NCBI GenBank assembly: GCA_002377855.1
Contig: DFQQ01000023.1
Coordinates: 165,204-229,203 of the forward strand
From: Acidovorax delafieldii
Lineage (GTDB): Bacteria; Pseudomonadota; Gammaproteobacteria; Burkholderiales; Burkholderiaceae_C
Direction: 5' to 3'
Length of the DNA: 64,000 bases
The first letter of the stretch is position 1, and each line of letters starts with the position of its first letter. This document shows, in pieces, positions 48,934-57,730 of this stretch. The notes beneath the pieces are model-generated. The model had not been told where the DNA came from. It was given only the letters and a program-made list of their open reading frames with translations, and ran no database searches. A program made the position numbers and the translations under genes.

Positions 48934-50283
48934 TCAGATCACCCCGTCAAACACCATCACGTCCACTGGATCGCCCACGGCGACATTGCCCTGGTGGTGA
49001 TGCAGCACGATGAGCCCGTTGGCCTGCACCATGGAGCTGAGCACGCCGGATCCCTGGTTTCCGGTCGTGCATACCTGAAGGGTGCCGTCGGGCGCGGTGG
49101 TCACCGTGCCGCGCTGGTACTCGGTGCGGCCCGGTTTTTTGCGCATGGATTCGGTGCTGATGGCGCGCAGCAATGGCGGCGCAGCGCGCGTGCTGCCCAT
49201 CATGCGCAGCAGGGCAGGGCGCACGAAGGCCAGAAAGGTCACCATCACAGCCACCGGGTTGCCCGGCAGGCCGAAGAGAATGGCGCCTTCTTGTACTTTG
49301 CTATTGTTTTGGTAGCTGTTGGCGCTTGCTGAATGGGCGTCATGGCCATTTTTCTCTTGTTTTTGAGGAACGGCAATGCGCCCGACCGCCATGGGCCGGC
49401 CGGGCCGCATTGCAACGCGCCAGAAGGCCACATCGCCCAGCTTTTTCATCATGGCCCGCGTATGGTCGGCCTCGCCCACGCTCACGCCACCGCTGGTGAT
49501 GATGGCGTCGGCGCGCCGCGCCGCTTCGGTGAACGCAGCCTCCAGCGAAGCAGGGTCATCGCGCACGACGCCCATGTCGATCACTTCCACCCCCAGGCGG
49601 GTGAGCAGACCAAACACCGTGTAGCGGTTGCTGTCAAACACCGCGCCCTCGCGCGGGAGCTCCCCCAGGCTCAGGATTTCGTCGCCCGTAGAGAAGTACG
49701 CCACGCGCAGCCGCCGCGAGACGGTCACGGTTTTCAGGCCCAGGCTCGCCACCAGACCCAGGGCTGCTGGCGTGAGCAGTTCGCCCCGTGCCAAGGCCAC
49801 GCCACCTTCCATCAAGTCCTCGCCCTTGAAGCGCCGGTTATCGCCCAGGCGCAGTACGTCGGGTGCGATGGTGATTTGCTCGCCCTCGGCGGTGGTGAAC
49901 TCTTGCGGCACCACGGTGTCGAGCCCGGCGGGCATGATGGCGCCGGTCATGATCTTCACGCACTCGCCCGCGTTCACCGTGCCTGCCCAAGCCTTGCCCG
50001 CCAGGGCTGTTCCGACGCTGCGCAGCGCCAGCGGCTGGCCAGGCACCAGCTGCGCCCCGGCAAAGGCAAAACCGTCCATGGCCGAATTGTCGTGCGCGGG
50101 CACGCTGATGGGCGAAATCACGTCTTGCGCCAGCACGCGGCCTAAAGCTTCGAACAGTCCCACCTCTTCGGTTCCCACCACGGGCTGCACCAGCTTGTGC
50201 AAAAAGGCGTTGACTTGGTCGGCATGCAGGGCCTGGGGGTCGTAGCCCTGCAGTTCGGCGGCAATTTGGGCGATGGTTTTCAT
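48934..50283 (-). CDS. moeA: Molybdopterin molybdenumtransferase with a repeat-derived in-frame insertion
   Basis: The 449-residue protein inserts molybdate into adenylated molybdopterin. MoeA motifs are SVPAHDNSAMDGFAFAG, KIMTGAIMPAGLDTVV, FSTGDEILSLGE, SNRYTVFGLL, TSGGVSVGEADHTR and LFGLPGNPVAVMVTF. Between MAVGRI and ILFGLPGNP, where other MoeA proteins have only a few residues, there are about 25 extra. They include a hydrophilic Asn/Ser-rich run encoded by a copy of the dispersed repeat at 49297-49353. The frame stays open through the insert. It maps to a surface loop next to the MPT-binding FGLPGNP segment; activity is likely retained but unproven. Confidence 0.93.
   Translation of the reverse strand: MKTIAQIAAELQGYDPQALHADQVNAFLHKLVQPVVGTEEVGLFEALGRVLAQDVISPISVPAHDNSAMDGFAFAGAQLVPGQPLALRSVGTALAGKAWAGTVNAGECVKIMTGAIMPAGLDTVVPQEFTTAEGEQITIAPDVLRLGDNRRFKGEDLMEGGVALARGELLTPAALGLVASLGLKTVTVSRRLRVAYFSTGDEILSLGELPREGAVFDSNRYTVFGLLTRLGVEVIDMGVVRDDPASLEAAFTEAARRADAIITSGGVSVGEADHTRAMMKKLGDVAFWRVAMRPGRPMAVGRIAVPQKQEKNGHDAHSASANSYQNNSKVQEGAILFGLPGNPVAVMVTFLAFVRPALLRMMGSTRAAPPLLRAISTESMRKKPGRTEYQRGTVTTAPDGTLQVCTTGNQGSGVLSSMVQANGLIVLHHHQGNVAVGDPVDVMVFDGVI
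49297..49353 (-). repeat. Dispersed ~57-bp repeat, copy 7, inside moeA
   Basis: On the leftward strand the copy reads AAAAATGGCC, a GCC stem half, AAGCGCC, AGCTACC and ATAGCAAA, in consensus order. It is translated in frame as about 20 residues (around 311-330 of MoeA), beginning EKNGHDAHS. It has the same orientation as moeA. Confidence 0.8.
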
Positions 50284-50341
50284 GCGAAGGCGGTCGTGGT
50301 TTCGGTCAATTCAAAAATTTGGAGCGTGCGAAGGCCCATGG

Positions 50342-50923
50342 TCACCCTGCTGGCGGCAAATTCTTGGCGCGTGCCGCAGCGCTTTGCAGCGACAGCACCA
50401 TGTGGAGTTTGTCGTAGGGCACGCCATCGACCACGATGGCGCTAGGCAACAAACCCCAGGGCCGAAAGCCAGCCTGCTCGTACAGCTGGACCACATGGCG
50501 GTTGCAAGCCGTGACGCTGAGTACCAGCTGGGTGAGCCCGGGAACTTTCTGCGCTGCAGCCACGCAGGCGGCCAGCAGTTGCCGCCCAATGCCCTGGCGC
50601 TGTGCCTGCGGCGCCACCATCATGCCTACCACGGTGGCGCAGTGGCGTTGCTTGGCGCGTTGCTCGCGTTCACAGCCCAGGCTGCCCAGCAGTTGGCCCG
50701 TCGCGTTGAAAGCACCCAGAAAGAACCGGCCCGAGCTGGGCGGGCCAAACCGGTCAGCGTACTCTGTGGCCGCCCGGCCTACCGATGACTCGTAGTCTGA
50801 CGTGAACGCTTCTGGCGCACTGCGCAGGGCCTGGTCGCGCAGCGCTTTGTACGCTGCGGCATCCGCAACACCCAGTGGACGGATGTGTACGGGCGGGGCG
50901 AAGGCTTGCAGCGCACTGGGCAT
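50342..50923 (-). CDS. GNAT-family N-acetyltransferase
   Basis: ATG 50923 gives 193 residues (GTG 50938 is an alternative). Acetyl-CoA binding features are VGMMVAPQAQRQGIGRQLLA and the C-terminal LSVTACNRHVVQLYEQAGFR. The substrate is unknown. It lies among molybdenum-cofactor genes, 58 bp upstream of moeA. Confidence 0.85.
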   Translation of the reverse strand: MPSALQAFAPPVHIRPLGVADAAAYKALRDQALRSAPEAFTSDYESSVGRAATEYADRFGPPSSGRFFLGAFNATGQLLGSLGCEREQRAKQRHCATVVGMMVAPQAQRQGIGRQLLAACVAAAQKVPGLTQLVLSVTACNRHVVQLYEQAGFRPWGLLPSAIVVDGVPYDKLHMVLSLQSAAARAKNLPPAG

Positions 50924-50986
50924 GTTCGGTGGCACCAACGGAGGGCAAAGCTGATGGGCAGGCGGTATGAAGGGCGGCCGCAGGGC

Positions 50987-51616
50987 TCAGTGGCTGGCGC
51001 TTTCCAGCGCCTGTAATTCTGCGAGCGTGTTGACATTGCAGAATGCCTTGGGGTCGTCGCCCGGGCCGTCAAACGGGACGGTCACGCAGCGGTGCTGCGC
51101 CGTCCACGCGTCAATTTTGCGGCCGCCTGCGTGGGTGAAGCGCACCAGGCTCTCCAGCAACTCCACACGCATGAGGCAAAACACCGGCTGGGGTCGAACG
51201 GTGACGCGGCCGGCGCCGTCGTCTTCCGGGGCGGCCGCCATGGCAATGTCTGCCTGCTGGTCTTCAGCCGCGTGTGCGAGCCGTGCGGCCAGGTCCAGCG
51301 GAAACAGCGGGGTGTCGCACGGCACCGTGAGCATCCACGGCGTTTCGCAGTGCTCCAGCCCCGTCAAGAAGCCCGCGAGAGGGCCTGCGTACTCGTTGTT
51401 GGCGTCGGGCCACACCGGGGCGCCGAACGACTCATACGCAGCAAGATTGCGGTTGGCGTTGATGAGGGATGCGCCCACCTGCATCTGCAGCCGCATCAGG
51501 GTATGCAGGGCCAATGGCATGCCGCGAAAGGTCTGCAACCCCTTGTCCACCCCGCCCATGCGCGAGCCGCGGCCCCCGGCCAGGACGAGTCCGGTAATGT
51601 CTAGCGTGTCAATCAT
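50987..51616 (-). CDS. mobA: Molybdenum cofactor guanylyltransferase
   Basis: ATG 51616 gives 209 residues starting MIDTLDITGLVLAGGRGSRM, with the nucleotidyltransferase signature followed by GGVDKGLQTFRG. Later blocks are VWPDANNEYAGPLAGF and MLTVPCDTPLFP. It converts Mo-molybdopterin to the guanine dinucleotide form (bis-MGD) used by DMSO-reductase family enzymes such as nitrate reductase. It lies between moaA and the GNAT gene. Confidence 0.92.
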   Translation of the reverse strand: MIDTLDITGLVLAGGRGSRMGGVDKGLQTFRGMPLALHTLMRLQMQVGASLINANRNLAAYESFGAPVWPDANNEYAGPLAGFLTGLEHCETPWMLTVPCDTPLFPLDLAARLAHAAEDQQADIAMAAAPEDDGAGRVTVRPQPVFCLMRVELLESLVRFTHAGGRKIDAWTAQHRCVTVPFDGPGDDPKAFCNVNTLAELQALESASH

Positions 51617-51751
51617 CAAAAGGCCTTCGCAAAGAGGGGGAGAACAGGCTGGCGATTGTGCAGGCACCGGCATTGGCAGAGAGTGCGGTAAGGATTGCAG
51701 AGACCCCCGGCCTGCGCTCAAAGCCCTGCCATCCGCGCGCCGCCTAGCCGC

Positions 51752-53047
51752 CTAGCCGCCGATGTAGCTCATCTCTACCCGCCGCACGCCCTGTGAGCTG
51801 TCTGCGGGCAGGCTGCTGCGCAGTTCAGAGTATCGATCGCTGCGCTGCTGCCAGATGGGCGCAATGGCGGCGGCAATGTCCGCGTCGCTGGCGCCGCCGC
51901 GCAGCAGGCCGCGCAGATCGTGCCCTTGCGATGCAAAAAGGCACAGGTACAGCTTGCCTTCGGTGGAAAGGCGGGCGCGGTTGCAGTCGTGGCAGAACGC
52001 CTGCGTCACGCTGCTGATAACGCCCACTTCACCCAGGGCTGGGTTGTGCTGGCCGCTCGCGTCGGCATAGCCCCAGCGCTCGGCGGTTTCGCCGGGGCTG
52101 CTGGGCTCCAGCGGCACCAGGGGCAGTTCCGCGCGCAGGCGCTCGATCAATTCGGCCGAGGGCAGCACCTCGTTCATGCGCCAGCCGTTGGTGGCGCCCA
52201 CGTCCATGTATTCAATGAACCGCAGCGTGGTGCCCGTTCCGCGAAAGTGGCGCGCCATGGGCAGAATTTCGTGGTCGTTGGTGCCGCGCTTGACCACCAT
52301 GTTCACCTTGATGTGCGATAGGCCTGCGGCGTGAGCGGCCTCAATGCCCGCCAGCACGTCGGCCACCGGAAAGTCCACATCGTTCATGCGACGAAAGACT
52401 GCATCGTCCAGGCCGTCCAGGCTCACCGTCACGCGGTTGAGGCCGGCCTGCTTGAGCGAGTGCGCCTTGCGCGCCAGCAGCGAGCCGTTGGTGGTCAGGG
52501 TGAGGTCAGGCGCCTTGCCGTCCACCGTGCGCAACTGCGCCAGTTGGGCGATCAACTCTTCGATGTTCTTGCGCAGCAGCGGTTCGCCGCCCGTCAGCCT
52601 GATCTTGCGCACGCCGTGCGCCAGGAACAGCGAGGCCAGCCGGGTGATTTCTTCAAAGCTCAGCAGTGCGCTGTGCGGCAGGTAGGGGTAGTCCTTGTCG
52701 AACACTTCCTTGGGCATGCAGTAGTTGCAGCGGAAGTTGCAGCGGTCGGTCACGCTGATGCGCAGGTCACGCAGCGGGCGCCCCAAGGTGTCTTGCAGCA
52801 GGCCCGTAGCCTGAGAAGGGTGCAGAGGTACCTGGGCCACCAACTCGGCGCGGCGCTGGTCCACAAGGGGAATGACACGTTCAGCCATGGGCGGATTGTG
52901 CCCGAAGGCCTGTTGGCGGCGCAGCGCAAGTTCTTCGTTGTCTTGATCCGCATCAAGATTGAGGCGGGTGGCGTTGCCGCCAGATGTTCGCTGCTGCGGG
53001 GGCGCCTTGCGTTGATCTTGCGCAACAGTTGGTTTTGACGTTGTCAT
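51752..53047 (-). CDS. moaA: GTP 3',8-cyclase MoaA with N-terminal extension
   Basis: ATG 53047, preceded by AGGGA, gives 431 residues. ATG 52888 would give the usual ~378. The radical-SAM cysteines are in VTDRCNFRCNYCMPKEVF; SAM-binding GGEPLL and the second cluster FCHDCNRARLSTEGKLYLCL follow. The protein ends in the Gly-Gly pair (SYIGG) needed for MoaA activity. The extra ~52 N-terminal residues are polar and low in complexity. It is divergent from the PilJ-domain gene across about 60 bp. Confidence 0.93.
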   Translation of the reverse strand: MTTSKPTVAQDQRKAPPQQRTSGGNATRLNLDADQDNEELALRRQQAFGHNPPMAERVIPLVDQRRAELVAQVPLHPSQATGLLQDTLGRPLRDLRISVTDRCNFRCNYCMPKEVFDKDYPYLPHSALLSFEEITRLASLFLAHGVRKIRLTGGEPLLRKNIEELIAQLAQLRTVDGKAPDLTLTTNGSLLARKAHSLKQAGLNRVTVSLDGLDDAVFRRMNDVDFPVADVLAGIEAAHAAGLSHIKVNMVVKRGTNDHEILPMARHFRGTGTTLRFIEYMDVGATNGWRMNEVLPSAELIERLRAELPLVPLEPSSPGETAERWGYADASGQHNPALGEVGVISSVTQAFCHDCNRARLSTEGKLYLCLFASQGHDLRGLLRGGASDADIAAAIAPIWQQRSDRYSELRSSLPADSSQGVRRVEMSYIGG

Positions 53048-53107
53048 GACAATCCCTGGCATTTCGGAAACATTCCTTCACATCACCGCAGAGAAAGCCG
53101 CACCGCC

Positions 53108-53947
53108 ATGACATGTCGCAATCAACCCGTGGTTTCCTGGTCCCGCCAACGCCGCCGTATGGTGCAGTGGGTTGCTGCTGGCGTCGTGCTGCCCACCTGG
53201 GCCGCGTCGGTACAGGCGCAGATGGCGTTGTCCGCAGCCATCAATGTCTCCGGGTCGTTTCGGGCACTGTCGCAGCGCATGGCCAAGGCCTACTGCCAGC
53301 AGCACCTGCAGGTCCTGTCGGATGCAGCCCTGGATGTGCTGGCCAAAGCGCGCAAACAAGCCCAGGCCGGTGCGGCAGAACTTGCGAAAGGCTCTACCGC
53401 GGGCGCGTGGCCTGCTGAGTTGAGCCGCCAGCTCGAAGAGGTGCAAAAACAATACGGTATCTTGAACGCCCTCACGGCCGTGGCCCCCACCAAGGCGTCT
53501 GCCGTTGCCGTCGCCGAGCAAGCGGACCGCATGATGGCGGCCGCGCAAACCGCTACCGAGTCGCTTGAAAAGCTGGCCCGCGCTCCCAGCGCCCGGCTGG
53601 TGAACCTGGCGGGGCGCCAGCGCATGCTCTCGCAGCGCATGGCCAAAACCTACTTCTTGCTGGCAGCCGGGGTGGACGCCAAGGCAGCGCAGGCCCAGAT
53701 GGCCGCAGACGCCAGCGAGTTCAAGCTGGCTTTGCAAACGCTGACGGCTGCGCCCGTTTCGACACCCGCTATTCGGACTGAGCTGGAACTGGCACAAGCC
53801 CAGTGGCTGTTTTTTGAGACCGCCATGCGCCGCAACCCGGATGCCCAGGGCATGGCGTCGGTCGCCACCACCAGCGAGCGGCTGCTGGCGGTGATGGACC
53901 GGCTCACCTCGCTGTACGACACGGCATTGCGCGAAGTCCTGGGTTGA
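53108..53947 (+). CDS. PilJ-domain (NarX-like) periplasmic protein without kinase domain
   Basis: The 279-residue product has an N-terminal signal (VQWVAAGVVLPTWAASVQA, preceded by an Arg-rich run that may be Tat-like). Two four-helix PilJ-type segments follow, each marked by the SQRMAK signature (RALSQRMAKAYCQ and GRQRMLSQRMAKTYFLLAAG). In NarX/NarQ and PilJ this domain senses nitrate or surface signals at the outside of a transmembrane kinase or receptor. Here no transmembrane output domain is present, so it may act as a soluble binding protein. Divergence from moaA suggests a link to molybdoenzyme or nitrate metabolism, by inference. Confidence 0.82.
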   Translation: MTCRNQPVVSWSRQRRRMVQWVAAGVVLPTWAASVQAQMALSAAINVSGSFRALSQRMAKAYCQQHLQVLSDAALDVLAKARKQAQAGAAELAKGSTAGAWPAELSRQLEEVQKQYGILNALTAVAPTKASAVAVAEQADRMMAAAQTATESLEKLARAPSARLVNLAGRQRMLSQRMAKTYFLLAAGVDAKAAQAQMAADASEFKLALQTLTAAPVSTPAIRTELELAQAQWLFFETAMRRNPDAQGMASVATTSERLLAVMDRLTSLYDTALREVLG

Positions 53948-54004
53948 TGCCCGCACGCTGGCGTGCCGCCACGGCGCCGTGGTGTGCCGCCGAAGGCGCA
54001 GGGC

Positions 54005-54766
54005 TCAAACGCAGCGCGCGCCGTCCACCTCAATGCATACGCCGCTGATGAACGCCGCCTCGTCGCTGGCGAGGTAGAGCGCGGCATTGGCCACGTCTTG
54101 TGCCGTGGAAAAGCGCCCCAGCGGGATGGTGGCCAAGAACTTGGCCCGTCGCGCATCGTCCACCGGGCCGCCTGCAAACTCGGCCGCCAAGCCAGTGTCG
54201 GGGTTGAAGACGGGGTTCAGGCAGTTGACCCGGATGTTGTCGGGCCCAAGCTCCGCCGCCATCGACTTGCTGGTGGTGATGACCGCACCCTTGGAGCCGT
54301 TGTACCAGGTGAGGCCGGGGCGGGGCCGCAGCCCGGCGGTGGAGGCAATGTTGATGATGCTGCCCCCACCCGCACGGCGCAGTGCAGGCACGGCATGGAT
54401 GGCGCTGAGGTAGATGCTCTTGACGTTGATGGCGTAGACCTTGTCGAACTCGTCTTCGCTCACCTCCAGCATGGGGCGGTTGCGGTGCGTCCAGCCTGCG
54501 TTGTTCACCACGACATCCAATTTGCCGAACAGGCGCTCGGCTTCGTGCACCATCGCCTGCACCTGGGCGGACTGCGTCACGTCTGCTTGAAAGAACGCTG
54601 CCTTGCCGCCTGCGGCGGTGATTTCAGCCACCACACGCTGGCCGCCTGCCGTGTTGATATCGTTGACCAGTACCTGCGCGCCCTCTCCAGCCAGGCGCTT
54701 GGCGATGCCTTCGCCAATGCCGTTGCCGGCGCCGGTGACGATGATGGATTTGTTCTGCACGCGCAT
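54005..54766 (-). CDS. Short-chain dehydrogenase/reductase
   Basis: ATG 54766 gives 253 residues. Classical SDR motifs are VTGAGNGIGEGIAKRL, NNAGWTHRNRP, SIINIASTAG, the YNGSKGAV catalytic Tyr-Lys and the final LASDEAAFISGVCIEVDG. The substrate is unknown. It lies between a DUF2889 gene and the PilJ-domain gene. Confidence 0.9.
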   Translation of the reverse strand: MRVQNKSIIVTGAGNGIGEGIAKRLAGEGAQVLVNDINTAGGQRVVAEITAAGGKAAFFQADVTQSAQVQAMVHEAERLFGKLDVVVNNAGWTHRNRPMLEVSEDEFDKVYAINVKSIYLSAIHAVPALRRAGGGSIINIASTAGLRPRPGLTWYNGSKGAVITTSKSMAAELGPDNIRVNCLNPVFNPDTGLAAEFAGGPVDDARRAKFLATIPLGRFSTAQDVANAALYLASDEAAFISGVCIEVDGARCV

Positions 54767-54788
54767 GTGGAGGTCTCCTGACTGTGGT

Positions 54789-54850
54789 GTTTTTGCTACT
54801 GATTCGATAGCTGATGGCGCTTTATTGATGGGCGCCAGGGGCATTTTCTT
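54789..54850 (-). repeat. Dispersed ~57-bp repeat, copy 8, at the 3' end of the DUF2889 gene
   Basis: Leftward: GAAAATGCCCCTGGCGCCC, AAAGCGCC, CAGCTATCGAATCAGTAG and CAAAAA. The last eight codons and the stop of the DUF2889 gene (ENAPGAHQ-stop) are inside the repeat. Confidence 0.75.
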
Positions 54851-55427
54851 CTGCCAGCCGCTCTGGCATGGGGCGCGGCACCGTGGACGGGCCTCGCGCG
54901 TAAAACTGAGGGAAGTGCTCTTTGACTCCATTACCCTGAAAGTCCCAGCCCGTGCACTGGCCCAGGTGGCGGGGCGGGGTGTCGGGGTGGCCGCCACCAA
55001 AGGCCGCTGGCAGGGTCTGGAAGGCGGCAGTGGCCGCGTTGAACAGCAGCTCGCGCAAGTGAGTGCAACTGGCCACTCCTCCAAGGTGTTGGGCAATGGC
55101 CTGCCGCCAGCCGCGCGCCATGCAGGTGCCGACCATGGCCTGCAGGGCGGGGCGCGCCTGCGGGCAGTCTTGCAGCGGGTGGGCGTCCATCGCTGCTTCG
55201 ATGGCGTGCACCACCAGCTGGCGGTCAATGGTCACCCGCAGCCACATGTGGTGGATGGGGTCGCCCGCGCGCCGGATGCCCTGTTGGCGAAACGAGGGCA
55301 TGTCGTGCGCCTTGCTGTCGTGCAACTCGGCTTCAATGTCCCACAGCCCGTCCTCACGTTCGTAGCCTTGGTAGGTGACGCGGCGGATATGGCTGGCTTT
55401 GCGGGAGGCGGGGGGTGACAAGGGCAT
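54822..55427 (-). CDS. DUF2889 protein
   Basis: The 201-residue protein has RRVTYQGYEREDGLWDIEAE near the N-terminus, GDPIHHMWLRVTIDRQLVVH, then CPQARPALQAMVGTCMARGW and GGVASCTHLRELL. These Cys/His positions are conserved in DUF2889. The function is unknown. Its C-terminus is formed by a copy of the dispersed repeat. A gene for an aldehyde dehydrogenase lies just upstream in the same direction. Confidence 0.82.
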   Translation of the reverse strand: MPLSPPASRKASHIRRVTYQGYEREDGLWDIEAELHDSKAHDMPSFRQQGIRRAGDPIHHMWLRVTIDRQLVVHAIEAAMDAHPLQDCPQARPALQAMVGTCMARGWRQAIAQHLGGVASCTHLRELLFNAATAAFQTLPAAFGGGHPDTPPRHLGQCTGWDFQGNGVKEHFPQFYARGPSTVPRPMPERLAEENAPGAHQ

Positions 55428-55475
55428 GGGCGAGAGCGGCGGAAGCGAGGGCAGACGATGAGGGGGTGCTCGGCT

Positions 55476-56909
55476 TCAGCCGTGCTTGATGGCCACGGTT
55501 TTCAAAGTGGTGAAGCCGTACAGTGCCTCAAACCCCTTCTCGCGCCCGTAGCCGCTGGATTTGACGCCGCCAAACGGCAGCTCCACACCCCCGCCCGCGC
55601 CGTAGTTGTTGATGAACACCTGCCCGCTGTGCACACGCCGTGCCATGCGGAACTGGCGGGCGCCGTCGCGCGTCCAGATGCCGGCCACCAGCCCAAACTG
55701 GGTGGCGTTGGCCAACTCGACCGCGTGGTCCTCGTCCTGGAAAGCCATGGCCGAGAGGACGGGACCAAAGACTTCTTCTTGCGCCAGCCGGTGGCCCACG
55801 GGCACATCGCGCAGCAGCGTGGGGGCCTGGTAGAAACCGCTTTCGGGCGCTTCGTCGACCACCACGCCTTGCGCCACCATGGGGATGCCGGCCACTTGCG
55901 CGTCCGACAAAAAGTCCCATACGCGCTGCTGCTGGCTTTGGCGGATGAGCGGGCCCACGTCCAGGTCCATGGCGGCAGGGCCCACGCGCAGCTTTTCAAA
56001 AGCCTGGCCCAGGCGCGCCAGCAGGGGCTCGTAAATCAGCGAGTCGATCAGCACGCGCGAGCCTGCCGAGCAGGTCTGCCCGGCGTTTTGCACGATGGCG
56101 TTGAGCACCACGGGCACGGCGGCGTCCAAGTCGGCGTCGGCAAAAATGATCTGCGGGCTTTTGCCGCCCAGCTCCAGCGTCACGGGGCAATGGCGCTCGG
56201 CAGCGACTTGCTGGATGAGCGTTCCCACGGTGGGGCTACCGGTAAAGCTGATGTGGTCAATGCCCGGGTGGCGTGCCAGGGCGTCGCCCACCTCGTGTCC
56301 GTAACCGGTGACGATGTTGATAGCCCCGGGCGGAAAGCCTACCTCGGCGGCGAGTTGCGCCACGCGGATGAGCGACAAGCAGGCGTCTTCAGCAGGTTTG
56401 ACCACACACACATTGCCGGCCGCCAGCGCACCGCCTACGCTGCGGCCAAAGATCTGCATGGGGTAGTTCCACGGGATGATGTGGCCGGTCACGCCGTGCG
56501 GCTCGCGCCAGGTGAGCACGCTGTAGCCGTCCAGGTAGGGAATGGTTTCGCCATGCAGCTTGTCGCAGGCCCCGGCATAGAACTCAAAGTAGCGTGCCAG
56601 CGCCATGGCGTCGGCACGGGCCTGTTTGGTGGGCTTACCGCAGTCGCGCTGCTCCAGTGCAGTCAGTTCGTCGGCATGCTCCAGCACCTTGGCTGAGAGC
56701 TTTTGCAGCAGCCGCCCCCGGTCTGCCGGGGCCATGCGTTGCCACACCGCGTGGTAGCACTGTCGCGCTGCGTGAACCGCCGTGTCGATGTCGTCCGCGT
56801 TGCTGCGCTGGATTTCGTCAAAGGGCTGGCCGTCAGAGGGGTCGATCACCGCCAGCGTGCGGCCGGACGAAGACGGAACAGAGGCGTTGGCGATGTAGTT
56901 CAGTTGCAT
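55476..56909 (-). CDS. Aldehyde dehydrogenase (betaine-aldehyde/gamma-aminobutyraldehyde type)
   Basis: ATG 56909 gives 477 residues (ATG 56924 adds five). NAD-dependent ALDH features are GHIIPWNYPMQIFGRSVGGA, VKPAEDACLSLIR, ISFTGSPTVGTLI, the catalytic Glu in LELGGKSPQIIF, the catalytic Cys in NAGQTCSAGSRVLI and the final ELPFGGVKSSGYGREKGFEA. The overall pattern resembles class 9-type enzymes; the actual aldehyde is not known. Confidence 0.92.
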   Translation of the reverse strand: MQLNYIANASVPSSSGRTLAVIDPSDGQPFDEIQRSNADDIDTAVHAARQCYHAVWQRMAPADRGRLLQKLSAKVLEHADELTALEQRDCGKPTKQARADAMALARYFEFYAGACDKLHGETIPYLDGYSVLTWREPHGVTGHIIPWNYPMQIFGRSVGGALAAGNVCVVKPAEDACLSLIRVAQLAAEVGFPPGAINIVTGYGHEVGDALARHPGIDHISFTGSPTVGTLIQQVAAERHCPVTLELGGKSPQIIFADADLDAAVPVVLNAIVQNAGQTCSAGSRVLIDSLIYEPLLARLGQAFEKLRVGPAAMDLDVGPLIRQSQQQRVWDFLSDAQVAGIPMVAQGVVVDEAPESGFYQAPTLLRDVPVGHRLAQEEVFGPVLSAMAFQDEDHAVELANATQFGLVAGIWTRDGARQFRMARRVHSGQVFINNYGAGGGVELPFGGVKSSGYGREKGFEALYGFTTLKTVAIKHG

Positions 56910-56943
56910 GGTGCCATTCTGCATATAAATCGAATGCGTGCTT

Positions 56944-57008
56944 ACTATTTAGCCGAATTGGCCGCTGGCGCCTGTACCGCAAGCGACAGCAGCTCCTTTT
57001 TTGATAGC
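56944..57008 (+). repeat. Dispersed ~57-bp repeat, copy 9
   Basis: GAATTGGCCGCTGGCGCC, CAAGCG, CAGCAGCTCC and GATAG follow the consensus with some decay. It lies between the Crp-type gene and the aldehyde dehydrogenase gene. Confidence 0.6.
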
Positions 57009-57022
57009 GCTGCTGGCCCGTC

Positions 57023-57730
57023 TCAGGCGTAGGTGCGGCGCAGGCCGGCCAAATCCATGATTTCCACCTCGCCGCGCTGCACGCGCACCAGCTGGCGGGC
57101 TTCCAGGTCTTTCAGGATCTGGTTGGTGGTCTGTCGCGAGATGGACAGCATTTGCGACAGCTGCTCTTGCGACAGCGCAATCACCCGGCGCGTGAGGCCG
57201 CCAGCGTTCCACTGGCCGTAGCCCTCGGCCATCATCACCAGCCTGCGGGCCAGGCGCTGGGGCGCGGGCAGCAGGGCGGCGTCTTCCAGGGCGATGAAGG
57301 CGGTGCGCAGCTTGTCGGTCACCAGCAGAGCCAGGGCGTGCCAGTGCTCGGGGTGGCTACGCAGCCACTCTTGCAAGGCGTCGTGGGGCACATGCAGCAG
57401 CGTGCAGGGTTCGGCCACCACGGCGTCGTGGCTGCGGACATTGCCATCAAACAGCGATATCTCGCCAAACCACTGCGGGGGCTCCAGGCGCGTGAGCAGC
57501 GCAGAGCGCGCGTCGTCCGACCGACCGCCGGTGCCCGAAACGCTGAGGGCCCCCCGCAGCACCGCGTACAGCCCACAGGGCGGATCACCGCGCAAAAACA
57601 GGGCTTGCCCTGCGCCCAGTTGCCGGATGCGCCCCATGCGCAGCAGCGCTGCAGCAAAGTCAGGTGGGAGCTGGGCAAACCAGCGCCCCGATTGGAGCGC
57701 GCAGAGGTGGGCGGAGACTTCGGTCGTCAT
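57023..57730 (-). CDS. Crp/Fnr-family regulator
   Basis: ATG 57730 gives 235 residues: a cyclic-nucleotide-binding-type beta-roll (about residues 20-140, GAGQALFLRGDPPCGLYAVL, WFGEISLFDG) and a Crp winged helix (about 160-225, LSQEQLSQMLSISRQTTNQI then LKDLEARQLVRV). No N-terminal cysteine set for an Fe-S cluster is seen, so it is not FNR itself. It is divergent from the DUF962 gene, and a 5-6-5 palindrome lies between them. Confidence 0.9.
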   Translation of the reverse strand: MTTEVSAHLCALQSGRWFAQLPPDFAAALLRMGRIRQLGAGQALFLRGDPPCGLYAVLRGALSVSGTGGRSDDARSALLTRLEPPQWFGEISLFDGNVRSHDAVVAEPCTLLHVPHDALQEWLRSHPEHWHALALLVTDKLRTAFIALEDAALLPAPQRLARRLVMMAEGYGQWNAGGLTRRVIALSQEQLSQMLSISRQTTNQILKDLEARQLVRVQRGEVEIMDLAGLRRTYA

